The translations under genes and the position numbers were made by a program. This document shows, one piece after another, positions 1-10,195 of a stretch of 64,000 bases of DNA. The notes beneath the pieces are model-generated. The model searched no databases, was not told the DNA's origin, and saw only the letters and a program-made list of their open reading frames with translations. The DNA is from Hydractinia symbiolongicarpus. Lineage: Eukaryota; Cnidaria; Hydrozoa; Anthoathecata; Hydractiniidae. The DNA is taken from positions 21,395,001 through 21,459,000 of the forward strand of contig NC_079882.1 in the NCBI RefSeq assembly GCF_029227915.1, given 5' to 3'. Position 1 is the stretch's first letter; every line of letters starts with the position of its first letter.

Positions 1-743
1 TGTTTATTAAATTTTCAGACATTAGTGGGATTCGAACCCACCCACTTTAAACTTTCTGGTTTTAAGTGGCAGTTTTTTTGAATACTTGTGTTTCCCATTG
101 TCAATCTGTATTTTGTAAGAAATATACATTTTGTTAAAAATGAGCAAAACTATGGTTTCTATAGAGTCAAATTAAACTGTATAATGAGTCGGAAAATGTC
201 TTATTTGATGTGGCTAACACTTTTCTAGAAGCATCTAATGTTATCAAACCCTCCTCGAGTTTTCATTTTTAGAATATTGGCTGTAAAAATTTTTACTTTA
301 TAACCTGAAAAATGGTCGATGTAAAGAATAAATATTGTAAATTAACTATTGAGCAAATGTGATTGTTCTTAAATTAACTTTTAAGTCCCTACCTGAATAA
401 ACCTCATAAAGGATTAGTTGACTGATGAACACAAAAAAATCAAATCTCAACTTCATTCCATTTATTGCTCAAATATATAAAACATCCCTTAGGAACAGTA
501 CTTATATCCAAGTCAACGTATCCACTATTTGTCTTAATAGTATTATGCAGTTTAATGATGTATTTATGTCATAATTGGAGTTAATAAAAAGGTGGATATA
601 ATACCATCAATTTATTTATTACAAAGAATTGAACTAATGAGGCAAACGTTTTGGAACACAATTAAGGGCAGAAATTTACTAGCGTGGAGGCCAGCCAGTT
701 GTGTATCTGGCAAATGTAAATTTATTTTTTAAATGTTTTTTAG
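1..743 (+). other. Intron upstream of the first visible ADCY9-like exon
   Basis: No coding exon was recognised here. The stretch is AT-rich and ends in a T-rich acceptor (ag at 742-743) in front of the first visible cyclase exon, so it is most simply the 3' part of an intron whose 5' exon lies outside the window. A tRNA B-box-like sequence occurs on the minus strand near 25-45 but has no A box. Confidence 0.6.
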
Positions 744-3502
744 GAAAACCTGGCAGAGTTCATTTCACAGCAAAAACATATGAATTTCTTCGAGGTCAAT
801 ATGAAGTTGAGGAAGGAGAAGGAATAACCCGTTTTGACGACGGAGCCTTTCTGAAATCGTATTTTATAACTGGTCGTAAGAATGGATTATCTGGATATAA
901 ACCATGGCAGAAGGAAGGCGACAATGGTAGTAAGCATTCAATCACAAGCTTAAATGATGTTGTCATGAAACACTCTGACAGCATTGCTAATGTACTAGTT
1001 GGTCTAAGCCCTGAAACAAAACAAAAGATCGCAGCAAAGGGTGATATAGATCACAAAGATGTACACTTTGCTCTTCAGACTAAAACAAATTCATTCACTG
1101 TTGACCAAGATGGCGGTGATAACATTGAGAAAGAATATTTATCACAATCATCACCAACCACGTCACCTACTGGAGGTAAACTACAAAAACAATTTGCAAA
1201 AACACCACTGCCTTATCCCCGATTAAGTGCCACCTTTAATTTCACATATGGTATGACTTTAAATGAAGCCTTAATGAGAGATGCAATGAGAGCTTCGAAT
1301 GATAATCAGTTGGTGAAACTTATGCACGAGAAAAAAATCCAGAGAGAGTACTTCTTCAACCCACCTTTGCATTGGTGTTCTCTTAATTTCATTGATGAGG
1401 ATGATCGAAAGAAAAACAAAACGGAGATCGAAATGGACGACTATGCTGAAAATCGCAAAAAAGATTTGCAAATATCTACAGAAGCAAAATACAGAGATGA
1501 GGGCTTTAAAGGTTTCAAGTTAAATCCAAAAGTAACTACGTTTGCATCTCCTAAAGTCCATTTCTTATTTGATGTCATCACATGTGCTTTCACTTTAATT
1601 GTTCTGACGATCTCATGTATTTGCTTCTTTTATGATGAATTTCCTGTTAGCTTAATGGCAGTGATACCAGTGTGTATTCTTGCTATGTTGTGTATGCTAA
1701 TATTAAAATGCATCAAATTCTCACCTTCAAATTTTCCAAAGAACATAAGTCAATGTACAGTACCAGTGGATAAAGAAAATAGCGAGACAGGTTCGTGATT
1801 TATTTTTCACGTATCTAAATGTCGGAAGTTTTTGCATTTAGGAATTATTAAATGTCGGAAGTTTTTGCATTTAGGAATTTTTAAGTTTCTAAGAAAAAAC
1901 AATATTTGTGACTTAAGAAATCAGTTAAAAAAATTGTTGTTGTTGGTATCAATGATAATTGGTATCATTATTAAATAGTTTCTAGTTTATTAAGGTAGGG
2001 TTGATAACCTTTTGAAAATCAGGGAAAAGGTATATCTGAGAAGGAAAGACAGTGAATGTTAGAGAAAAGTTTGGTTGTGGAAGTCTTTGGTGTTGTTGGC
2101 CGATTTGATCAATGTGAAATATTATTCATTTTGATAATCAATTCGCAATTATCGAACCAATCCAATTTATGAAGTAAAAAAGTATTTTTACTTCGCCATG
2201 TTTTATTGTAAGATTTAATAAAAATAATAGTTTATAATAGTTCTGTCACTTTTTATGCTATTTGATTCAGGAAGCACAGATGTTCCGAGCAGTACCGAAC
2301 TTCACGATGTACGAAACCATAATAGAAAAAGTTCTGATGATGCTGCGAATAGCTGTCAAACGTTCAAAAGAACTTTGCTATCCTCATGGGTGACTGCTCA
2401 TTTAACTGGTGGATTGATAATGTGCTTACCAATAATAGTCGCATTTGCTTCCTTTCATGATTGCTTTGACTCGAACTCGTTAGAAAACGATAAAGAATAT
2501 TTTACAATGTTGGTGTTTGTTGCTCTACTGCACTTCAGTAGTTTTACTCAGTTGTCCTACCTCATGAAGACAGGGATAGCCTACATTTGGTGTTTAGCGT
2601 TTATCCTTCTTCTATTTTTAAACGATTGCTTGCATGAGACGAAGTTAACTCGTAATATAGTAATGACAGTTATTCTACAAATAGTTTTGGTGACAGTATT
2701 AAATCGAATTCACGAGCAAGGTGTTCGTGCTAATTTCTATGGAGACAAGGAAGCTGCAGAACAGAAGAACGTCGCCATTGAGCAGAAACAAGTAGCTGAT
2801 TGGTTGATTCAAGATATGTTTCCACGGCACGTGTCAGAGCGGCTGAAGTATACGAAGAATTGTTCGAATAATTTTGATATAGTTGGTGTACTGTTTGCCA
2901 CCATTGTAAATTTCGGAGAGTTTTACGAAGAGAATTACGAAGGTGGAATTGAATGCATTCGAATATTGCACGAGCTTGTTGCCGATTTTGATAAGGAACT
3001 AGCAAAATATGAAGACATAGAAAAAATCAAAACTGTTTACGGAACAACATTCATGGCTGCGTCTGGCTTGAACTACAAGCCAATCTCAAGTAGCAATCAA
3101 ATTGCAAAGAAGACACATAAGTATTTGCATTTAAAAGCACTTGTCGATTTCGCTTTAGGCTTACAAGACACTCTTAATGAATTTAACCAAAATATGTTGG
3201 GTTTCCGCTATCGCTTGCGATGCGGGTTAAATGCAGGTCCTGTCACAGCAGGCGTAATTGGGACAATGAAACCTCAGTACGATATTTGGGGTGACACGGT
3301 TAATCTTGCGAGTAGAATGGATACGACTGGTGTTCAAGATAAAATACAAGTTGATGAGGAATGCGTCAAAAAATTAACAGATTTTTATACGTTCGAATAT
3401 CGTGGCACGATTCCTGTCAAAGGAAAGGGTGACGTGTCGACTTATCTTCTCGTCGATCGCAAGCCTAACCCACCGACCACAAGTGAGGAAGAGATCACCT
3501 GA
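744..3502 (+). CDS. ADCY9-like: Membrane adenylyl cyclase, ADCY9-like (3' part, two exons)
   Basis: Adenylyl cyclases make cAMP from ATP at the plasma membrane. Exons are 744-1790 and 2271-3502; splicing joins a G to GA, giving Gly in frame. Exon 1 begins at the end of the C1 catalytic domain (PGRVHFTAKTYEFL), then a long cytosolic linker and two membrane helices. The motifs YFFNPPLHWCSLNF and TFASPKVHFLFDV resemble ADCY9. Exon 2 adds about four more helices and the whole C2 domain, including VNFGEFYEENYEGG and YDIWGDTVNLASRM, whose Asp, Asn and Arg bind the nucleotide in this family. The C-terminal tail is short. The 5' exons with the first membrane block and most of C1 lie outside the window. 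The ADCY9 match is from memory of the vertebrate protein; the cyclase identity is secure. Confidence 0.9.
1817..1879. repeat. Two-copy 33-bp tandem repeat in the cyclase intron
   Basis: About 30 bases (1817-1846) are repeated identically at 1850-1879 with a three-base spacer. The repeat lies just after the donor site at 1791 and looks like a recent local duplication. No function is implied. Confidence 0.9.
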
Positions 3503-3560
3503 AGAGAAAAAGGTCAGTCCGTTTTACTGAACGTTTTTGGTAAATTATTTCGTAAAACGT

Positions 3561-3771
3561 AATAAACCATCGTAAATCGTAATCGTGAAACATCCTGAAC
3601 TTTCTCTGCTTTTATCTATCTAAGGAAAGGGTGTCTGAAGATTCAATTGTTTTTTTAGTGTTGCGATAGAATAATTTGACTGGTTTTCGATCGAATGAAA
3701 TGGTGGACAAAGACATTCTTCAAGCTTGTGTGTATTCGTTTTAAAGTTCCGACATATTAAGATGAAATAAA
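3561..3771 (+). terminator. Candidate poly(A) signals of the cyclase gene
   Basis: AATAAA occurs at 3561-3566 and again at 3766-3771, about 60 and 265 bases after the stop codon. Either could end the transcript. The sequence alone does not choose between them. Confidence 0.5.
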
Positions 3772-4919
3772 CGGACACGTGTATGACGAGCAATTACACG
3801 AACATCATATTGTCGTGTAGACTGCGTATTTATTACAATTTTAATATATTTTTAATTCTCAAGGATTTAGTTAACAATTATTTTCATCGTCATTGCGGCT
3901 AAAAAAAGAAATACAACACAGTTTGTTTCAATGCATGAAGGTTCTGTTTGTTAATATATAAAAAACAACAACAACAAAACATACAAACTTCTTTTAAGCA
4001 TTAAATATTTTCCAGGATTTTATTTTAGTTAATGTATAAAAGAGCACTCGAATTGGTATTAAAATGGCACTTCTTAGACAAAATATTTATTTGGTTATAA
4101 TACGATTTTTTATAATTCACCAAACATTTTCTTTTCAATTCGAAGTACACAAGTTTTTTTATAAAAATGTATATAAGTCTCTGGTTTATTATTTCACTGC
4201 TCGACTAGCCTTTTTTTATTAAAATGGTGTTCAATCTCGTTTTTTTTAAGATACATTCACATCTAGTTGAAATGGTATAATTCAAATCTTTTAATCAAAA
4301 CTCTTGATTCCGACATATTTAATTTATAGTTATCATACAAAGTGTTTTTAAATGCACACAAACGTGTGAATTTTTGGTAAATTTCCTCATTACAATTCTC
4401 TAAATGATTTATTTTCTTCTCCTTCCTATACTGACACCTTTAGAAACAGTGCTACTGATGTAGCAAGGATCTTCAAAGAAATAAAATAACCTAGTATTTC
4501 GCAAAGGGTTTTAAATCTAATTCGAATGCCACACGGAATTTTGTGGAGACTGCAAAAATGGTTTAAAATACACCAACAAATGGTCCTTTAAAGGTTATTT
4601 GGACGCAAATTAAGCGATAGAAAGTGCACCGACAAACGTAGGTCCGCGTAGTTTTTTACTCCTAGGAAATTAAATCTGATTGATCCTTAGATTCCACACC
4701 AATTTTTCGAAGAAGCCGAATTTCCATTGTTGTTGCTGACATCTGTTAACTTTGAACTCTGACCACCTCCTTCCTCAAGGTTAGTGAACCTGAGCACTCC
4801 CGGATGGGAAATTCAATTCTCTTCTCTATAATAATAGCCGTCATCTGTCTGTCTCTGCGCAGACCCCCGCTGAGTTAGAAAATGATGTTGCGGAAACACC
4901 AATATCAAATACGATATAT

Positions 4920-5005
4920 TTTTTCCACTTTGTTGCGACGGGAAAATATAATGGACGGGCGAACCCGTGGATTTTTCCACGGGCAACGACTAGCTCATCT
5001 TAATA
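4920..5005. repeat. Short dispersed foldback repeat
   Basis: A perfect 8-bp hairpin (4964-4971 with 4976-4983, loop TTTT) sits in a segment rich in the phrase GCGAACCCGTGG. A copy of the hairpin core recurs at 47022-47040 inside a POLR3A intron, and a diverged copy of the flanks lies near 56868-56945. This suggests a small, old, interspersed non-autonomous element. Confidence 0.45.
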
Positions 5006-7246
5006 ACCCAAAGTTGAGTGGCTGTGAGTTAGGACTACTAAACTATATGTTGGTATGTCGACCTTGCTGAAACACCAGGGTGGTGTACTTTGAAATCTAA
5101 GGTAATAGCAGCAGTGTGAACAAACCACAGTAGGTGTAAGGGTGTAAAAAATGTAAAAGTTTGCTTCCTACACTTGTCCACTTAACCTTATTCTGGACGG
5201 GATTTTGGGGAATTGAAGATTTTCCATTTATATGGTAGTCTAATGTATTTTCTTTTGTCAAATATATGTCCGATATATTTATATTCTGCATCGGAGCTGA
5301 AATCTGATCAATCGAATCTTCCTTGTTCAATTCCTTTGATACCTTGTTTCTTGTGATTCGAAATTACTTTTGGTCATTTTCGCGAAAGTTTATGCCTTTG
5401 GAAATTTTAAGTCGGTAAAACTCAAGGGCTTTTTCAGCATTAACAAATCCTAAAACGGGAAAATCTCAAATTTAGTGATTTATTTCTTCTTTAAGCATTA
5501 ATTACAATAACATTTGGTGTTTTCTTATTTTTGGGTGCTGCGAACATTTCTCTGATATCCCGATTTCTTAGAACAGTCTTGTGATTATGGTAAATACCAT
5601 ATGCGATTTAATAAATCATTTTTTGGAAATTTGACATTCGTGAAAAAATTTTCATGCGGAAACGAATCTTATTTTGAATTCGAGAAAGTTTTTTTGCAAA
5701 ATATGTCCAAAAAATCACCAAACGCGAAAGTTTCTGGCTGTAAAGTAATTCAAATTCACCTAAAAATCTCCTAAATTTTTGTGTGTTTTCCCTGCTAATC
5801 AAGATAATCTCCTAAAAAACAGCTAAAATCCTCAAGTATCCTTAAAAGTTAGCAAAACGAGTAGGAACCCTATTGAAGCTTGTATTTTGTTTATAGTTCC
5901 ATAATTGATCATCTAAAGTTAACGAACGACTTAATTAGTTGCCCTGATGATAAGCTTTCAACCTGAATGACCAATTTTTCACTGGAGTTTAATTTTCAAA
6001 TGATTCAATTAATGCATTTATTAGAATTATTTAAAAAAATCTTTTGAGGAGTGCGTTGGACCTAGGCTAGTGAACAGTGTTATCCAGGCGTTTTTTGGAA
6101 AACATTTGTGCGCACTAAATGCAATTAAAAACTGTGAAACTTTGTGCTTCAAATCATCCACAACATCACATTCAATTTCGAAATGTTGTGTCTATCTTTA
6201 CACTGAGATGTTATTCATATCTGTTGCATACTTTATTTAAACATATCAGGACTTGACAAAATAATTGCAAACTGCTTTTGTTTAGTCCCATATAGGTATT
6301 CGCGTGTAACCAGTTCCCAAAAAACATTTTTTTATACAAGCTAAAAGAAGTCCTATGAAATCAGTATAAATTAAAACAATGACCTTGTTATGTGATTGAG
6401 TCAAGATTTTTTCATTATAATCATAGTTTTTGAGTTTCTGAATTTAACCGTTTTCGGATATGAACCGTTTTTGACATAATATCAATATAAACATTTTAGT
6501 ACACATTAGTTTCTGTTCTGTTTTTTCTTCGACTTTGCGTTGATTTAAAACAAAACAAAATTGCAGATTGAAAAACTTAGTTAAGGTATTATGATAAAAT
6601 ACGGAATAAAGCATTGCCAAGACCCAAGTTTTAAAAGTGCGGTATTACATTTTTAAATATACCTTTCACATAACCTTTACCAATTTCCAAAATATTTTTT
6701 TTAATCGTAATCTGCAAATATCACGTGCTTTTTACAGCCTTGTTCTGAGGGATTGTTAGATTTTTTGACAAGCCTCATCAGGGCCGAGGTCAATATAGTT
6801 GTTTTTTTTACCAACGCTATAGCACTTCTACATGTGGTTAATAAAGATGGTTTTTATTACATCAATTTAGGCATTCTATAGGCTATGATTTAGGTAACCT
6901 ATGAGTCGAAAGTTAGTGGTTTGCCACAAATGTATAAGAGCATTCCATGCAGTTAGAAACTTTTTGATATAAGTCAAGATATGTTGGGGAGATGGTCAAA
7001 CCAACTCAACTTTTCGTGTTCTTGTAGTTTGACTCCTATTTTATCTATAAAGCCTGTTTCTCCAACAACAAAAAACGAAAAAAACAAAACACGTTCAGCA
7101 CTTGTTCGCACCCAAATTCGTGATCTTTGGGAATTAAACTTTTAAAATGTTTTTATTTACTCTTTAAAGTAAATAACATCGAACAAAAATACAGTGTCTG
7201 ATACGACACAGTAAGTGCCATGCTTCTGCTGGCATACTTAAAGAAA

Positions 7247-7294
7247 TGCAAGGATTAAATTCTGCAAGGACTAAATTCTGCAAGGACTAAAATT
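7247..7294. repeat. 16-bp tandem repeat, three copies
   Basis: Three consecutive 16-base units of the form TGCAAGGACTAAATTC; the first differs at one base and the last at its end. It is a simple local duplication in intergenic DNA. Confidence 0.85.
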
Positions 7295-7848
7295 GGTTTT
7301 ATTATACTATTATTATATTACAGATGGTTATGGTTTTGCAAATGGGAGATATCTTAAACTTAAATATATTCTTAAATATAAGAAATTTTTTTCTCTTCCG
7401 TGCTGTTCAGTTAGCTTGAAAATTTTCCACGAAATTTTAATTTCAAAATAAAGATGCTTTGATGTCTCGGATTTTCAGATGTCATTCATGCTGAGCAGAG
7501 CGAATTTCTTTTAATGCGCATCCGTAAAAATGAAAGTCGTAAACAATAGAAGTCATTAGGTCTCGTCAACTATACACGATATTACTATTACTTCATTTTA
7601 CAAAATGATAGGATGGAGAAAGGTTTGAAGTTTTGATCGATTCTATTGCTGCTGTTACATATCTATGTGCAAACTAGTGGTTACGAAAACAAGTAAGTAA
7701 TAGGAAGTTTTAAAGTCATTGGGGATTCCATTTCCAGTGTAAGTTACTACCTCTCCAGCATGTGCTTGTGCTATGTAAGGTGATAAGTAAACAAAACAAC
7801 ACATATTACTTTAACAAGTAAAGTTAAACATCGGAGGAAAAACAAATA

Positions 7849-7854
7849 TTTATT
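7849..7854 (-). terminator. Poly(A) signal of the DsbA/FrnE-like gene
   Basis: AATAAA on the minus strand lies about 18 bases after the 3' edge of the SECIS-like hairpin and about 730 bases after the TAA stop at 8583. The spacing would put the hairpin at the very end of the 3' UTR. Confidence 0.55.
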
Positions 7855-7871
7855 TCATTTTTGAGAATAAA

Positions 7872-7930
7872 GCTACTGCAGTACATCAAAATATCAACTA
7901 TTCAATTTCATGATATTCATCATTGGTAGC
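7872..7930 (-). promoter_or_regulatory. Candidate SECIS element in the 3' UTR
   Basis: A SECIS hairpin directs selenocysteine insertion at in-frame UGA codons and lies in the 3' UTR of eukaryotic selenoprotein mRNAs. Read on the minus strand: a short lower helix GCTAC (7930-7926) with GTAGC (7876-7872); a 5' quartet strand ATGA (7923-7920); an eight-pair upper helix GAATATCA (7918-7911) with TGATATTT (7896-7889); a 14-base apical loop starting TGAAA; and a 3' quartet strand TGAT (7888-7885). Eleven bases separate ATGA from the loop adenines, the spacing expected of real SECIS elements. The lower helix is short and the upper helix is A/U-rich, so this needs folding or homology support. It was found by looking downstream of a frame with a suspicious UGA, which raises its prior. 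Confidence 0.6.
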
Positions 7931-8582
7931 AATCCTCCACCCATTACCAAATAATCACACAATAATAAATAATTTTATAAATAATAAGATTTGTTATCTA
8001 AAACTAAAAAAACAAATTCGTCACGAGTAACGAAACTTATCAAATTCTTTTAGGATTCAAGTTGTCTTTATTTTAAAGTGAACTTTGCATTTTTCATAGC
8101 TATAACTATTAATCACTATAATGGCAGAAGCTAATAGGAAATTCTTTTATGATTGTAATATATTAACCATTGAAAGTATAATAAACTTTATGTTCAGGCA
8201 AAATAAAACTTACTGAGCAAAACACTAAATTGGTTTAATAAGAAAACATGACTATTATCCTGAACATCTGGAAATTTAAAGTGTAAAATTGCACATAAAT
8301 CTGCTTCAGATTTCACCATTATTTAACTTTACAATTTTGAAAATCATAAAACTATGGTTTCTCAATGTAATGTAATAAGAAATCCAAACACAATTATAAC
8401 CTGGAAAAATTTAAAAAAATATCTTAAACTAAATTTTATAATAAAAAAACTGTGATTTAAATTAAAAATTGAAATAAAAATTTTCTATCTCATCTAAATA
8501 GCGTAAAAAGAGTGTGTATGTTTTATATTACATATATATGTGCTAATTGCATCAATTGAATCATATCATTATTTGTAAAATT

Positions 8583-10195
8583 TTAATGCTTTGTTTTATT
8601 GGCTTTGTGATATTCTTTTAATAATTTGTTAAATGTATCAACAAAACCAGATTTGTTTTGCCCACCAGAAAAAGTTACAGGTCGTTTGTCGTTGTACCCA
8701 TCAATATAAATAACAAAGTGTGGCACTCCTAAAATTCCTTTCTTCTTTGTTTTTTGAATTTCACTGTGTAATCGTTTAACACTTGTTGGTGATGTAAAAA
8801 ATTCCAAAGCTTTCACCTTATCTACGCCACAACGTTCAGCTAACATTTGCAAAACTTTATCGGAATGCAAATTGACAGCCTCTTCAAAATACTGTTGACA
8901 CAGTAAATTGCGAACTTCTGATTCCTTTTCTGGACCATAATTTTCAAAAACAAACTGTAACAGCAGATGACTTTTGATAGAGTTTACAACGTAGCGGTCA
9001 GGATCAAATTTTATGCCCTATGAATATCGAATAATATAGTTAAAAAAGACAATTATATGGTTCACTAATAAAATACTTATGAAGGGAAAATTTAGAGCAT
9101 TTTTACAAAAATATCTGTTAATTACTTAACTCATTAACAAAATAAAACGCAATAAAACAGAATATTAACCCTTATTAGATGACACTAATTCCTGTATAAA
9201 CAAAAAATTAGCAAAAAAACAAACACATAGGAAGACTTGATTACATAAAACTGTGTTTTGTGGGAAGAAATTTAATAATCAATTTTAATTAAGAAGAAAA
9301 AAGTTCAAAGACCTACCACACTTTTAGCAGCTTTAGCAAGGGGTCCTTGACCTTTTAATTCTTGCTTAGCCACTTTCTCTCCAAATTTGTTGGCTAGATA
9401 GACCTGTAACGGAATCCCTTCTGGTAACATATGTGCATCCAACAAAAATGGTTTCCAGGACACAACAACTGAAGCCTTATTCTCAACTGCATTGATAGCT
9501 GCTTCAAGTTGGCGTCTACCTATATAACACCTGAAAGGCAAAAGTATAATTTCTATGAATATTATAAGTATTATATATATATAATCTATATATTATTTTA
9601 CATGGCTAGGTTCACAAATATCGAGGGATATACTGTGTCTATATTTCCAGGAGGGGGGCATGGATTAGATTTAGAGTCCTAGAATAACTTACAGGTGACA
9701 GTTCTCACAAGGACTATATAGACAACAGCTGTTGTCTATTTCTGTGTGATTACATAGTCATGCTATGGACACACACAAAAAGAAAACAGGCTAGCTAGGT
9801 GGCATTCACAAGCTTCCTATCCCTTCATTTATTCCTCACTTGAATTACATACATTTAAAAATAAAGAGAAGCTTGGCCATCAACTATATGTTAGACAGTT
9901 AATTTGTAATTTAGATAAGAAAATCTAGATAATGGTTTCAGTGTTAAAGGGCCTTTAATTTACTTAATTTTTCATTAACCATTATCTACCCTACTATGAT
10001 GCGCAAGTAAATGAGTAGAAATGCATGATAACAACCACAATGGAAACAATAAGCCATTCAACTACCTAGTATTTTTGCTTTTAATTCTTGAGATTAAATA
10101 ACAAAAACTTATTATTCTTACCAAGGTCATATGATATCCGCGGTTACTTCTACTTTTATCACTACTTTATCATTTGAATTATCTGAAAAAGACAT
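8583..10195 (-). CDS. DsbA/FrnE-like thioredoxin-fold protein, predicted selenoprotein (U-P-W-C)
   Basis: The product resembles the FrnE branch of the DsbA superfamily, thiol-disulfide oxidoreductases with a CxxC active site at the start of a thioredoxin fold split by a helical insert. Exons are 10195-10122, 9530-9317 and 9017-8583, joined by GTAAG and GTAGGT donors and CAG/TAG acceptors. The joined frame has 240 codons plus TAA, with one in-frame TGA at codon 23: TADII-TGA-PWCYIGRR. Family members read DxVCPWCYIGKRRLE, so TGA replaces exactly the first active-site Cys. The frame is coding on both sides of it, with a natural ATG in CAAAAATG context. Later hallmarks are SWKPFLL, GIKFDPDR and the cis-proline region GILGVPHFVI. 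No signal peptide is evident, so a cytosolic location is inferred. A SECIS-like hairpin lies 3' at 7872-7930. The alternatives are a sequencing error or a nonsense allele (TGT/TGC to TGA). Confidence 0.85.
9601..9690 (-). repeat. Partial SINE-like dispersed repeat in intron 1 of the DsbA/FrnE-like gene
   Basis: These bases match 28003-28090 with scattered differences; shared phrases include CTATNNTTTCCAGGAGG and GAGTCCTAGAATA. At the other locus this segment is the 3' part of a tRNA-headed SINE on the minus strand, so this copy looks 5'-truncated and in the same orientation. Confidence 0.6.

Larger units (their letters stand above)
3772..7848. other. Gene-free AT-rich intergenic region
   Basis: No conserved reading frame was recognised on either strand between the cyclase and the selenoprotein-like gene. 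The region holds a short foldback element near 4.96 kb, a three-copy 16-bp tandem repeat at 7247-7294, and many A/T runs. The small open frames here look random. Confidence 0.6.

Noticed and set aside
25-60. tRNA-like T arm (GGTTCGAATCC) on the minus strand at the window edge
   Set aside because: No A box or foldable anticodon arm lies at the right distance, so it is not called as a tRNA; it may be a SINE or tRNA remnant.
8190-8267. Perfect 9-bp inverted repeat (ATGTTCAGG ... CCTGAACAT) in the 3' UTR of the selenoprotein-like gene, tested as a SECIS
   Set aside because: It could be a lower helix, but the enclosed bases on the minus strand offer no ATGA / NGAN quartet pair and no correctly spaced AA loop. 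The structure at 7872-7930 fits far better.
9317-9541. Start of the DsbA/FrnE-like protein inside exon 2 (TTGCCTTTCAGG read as start)
   Set aside because: That start lies in the polypyrimidine tract and acceptor site, and it would omit the first half of the active site.
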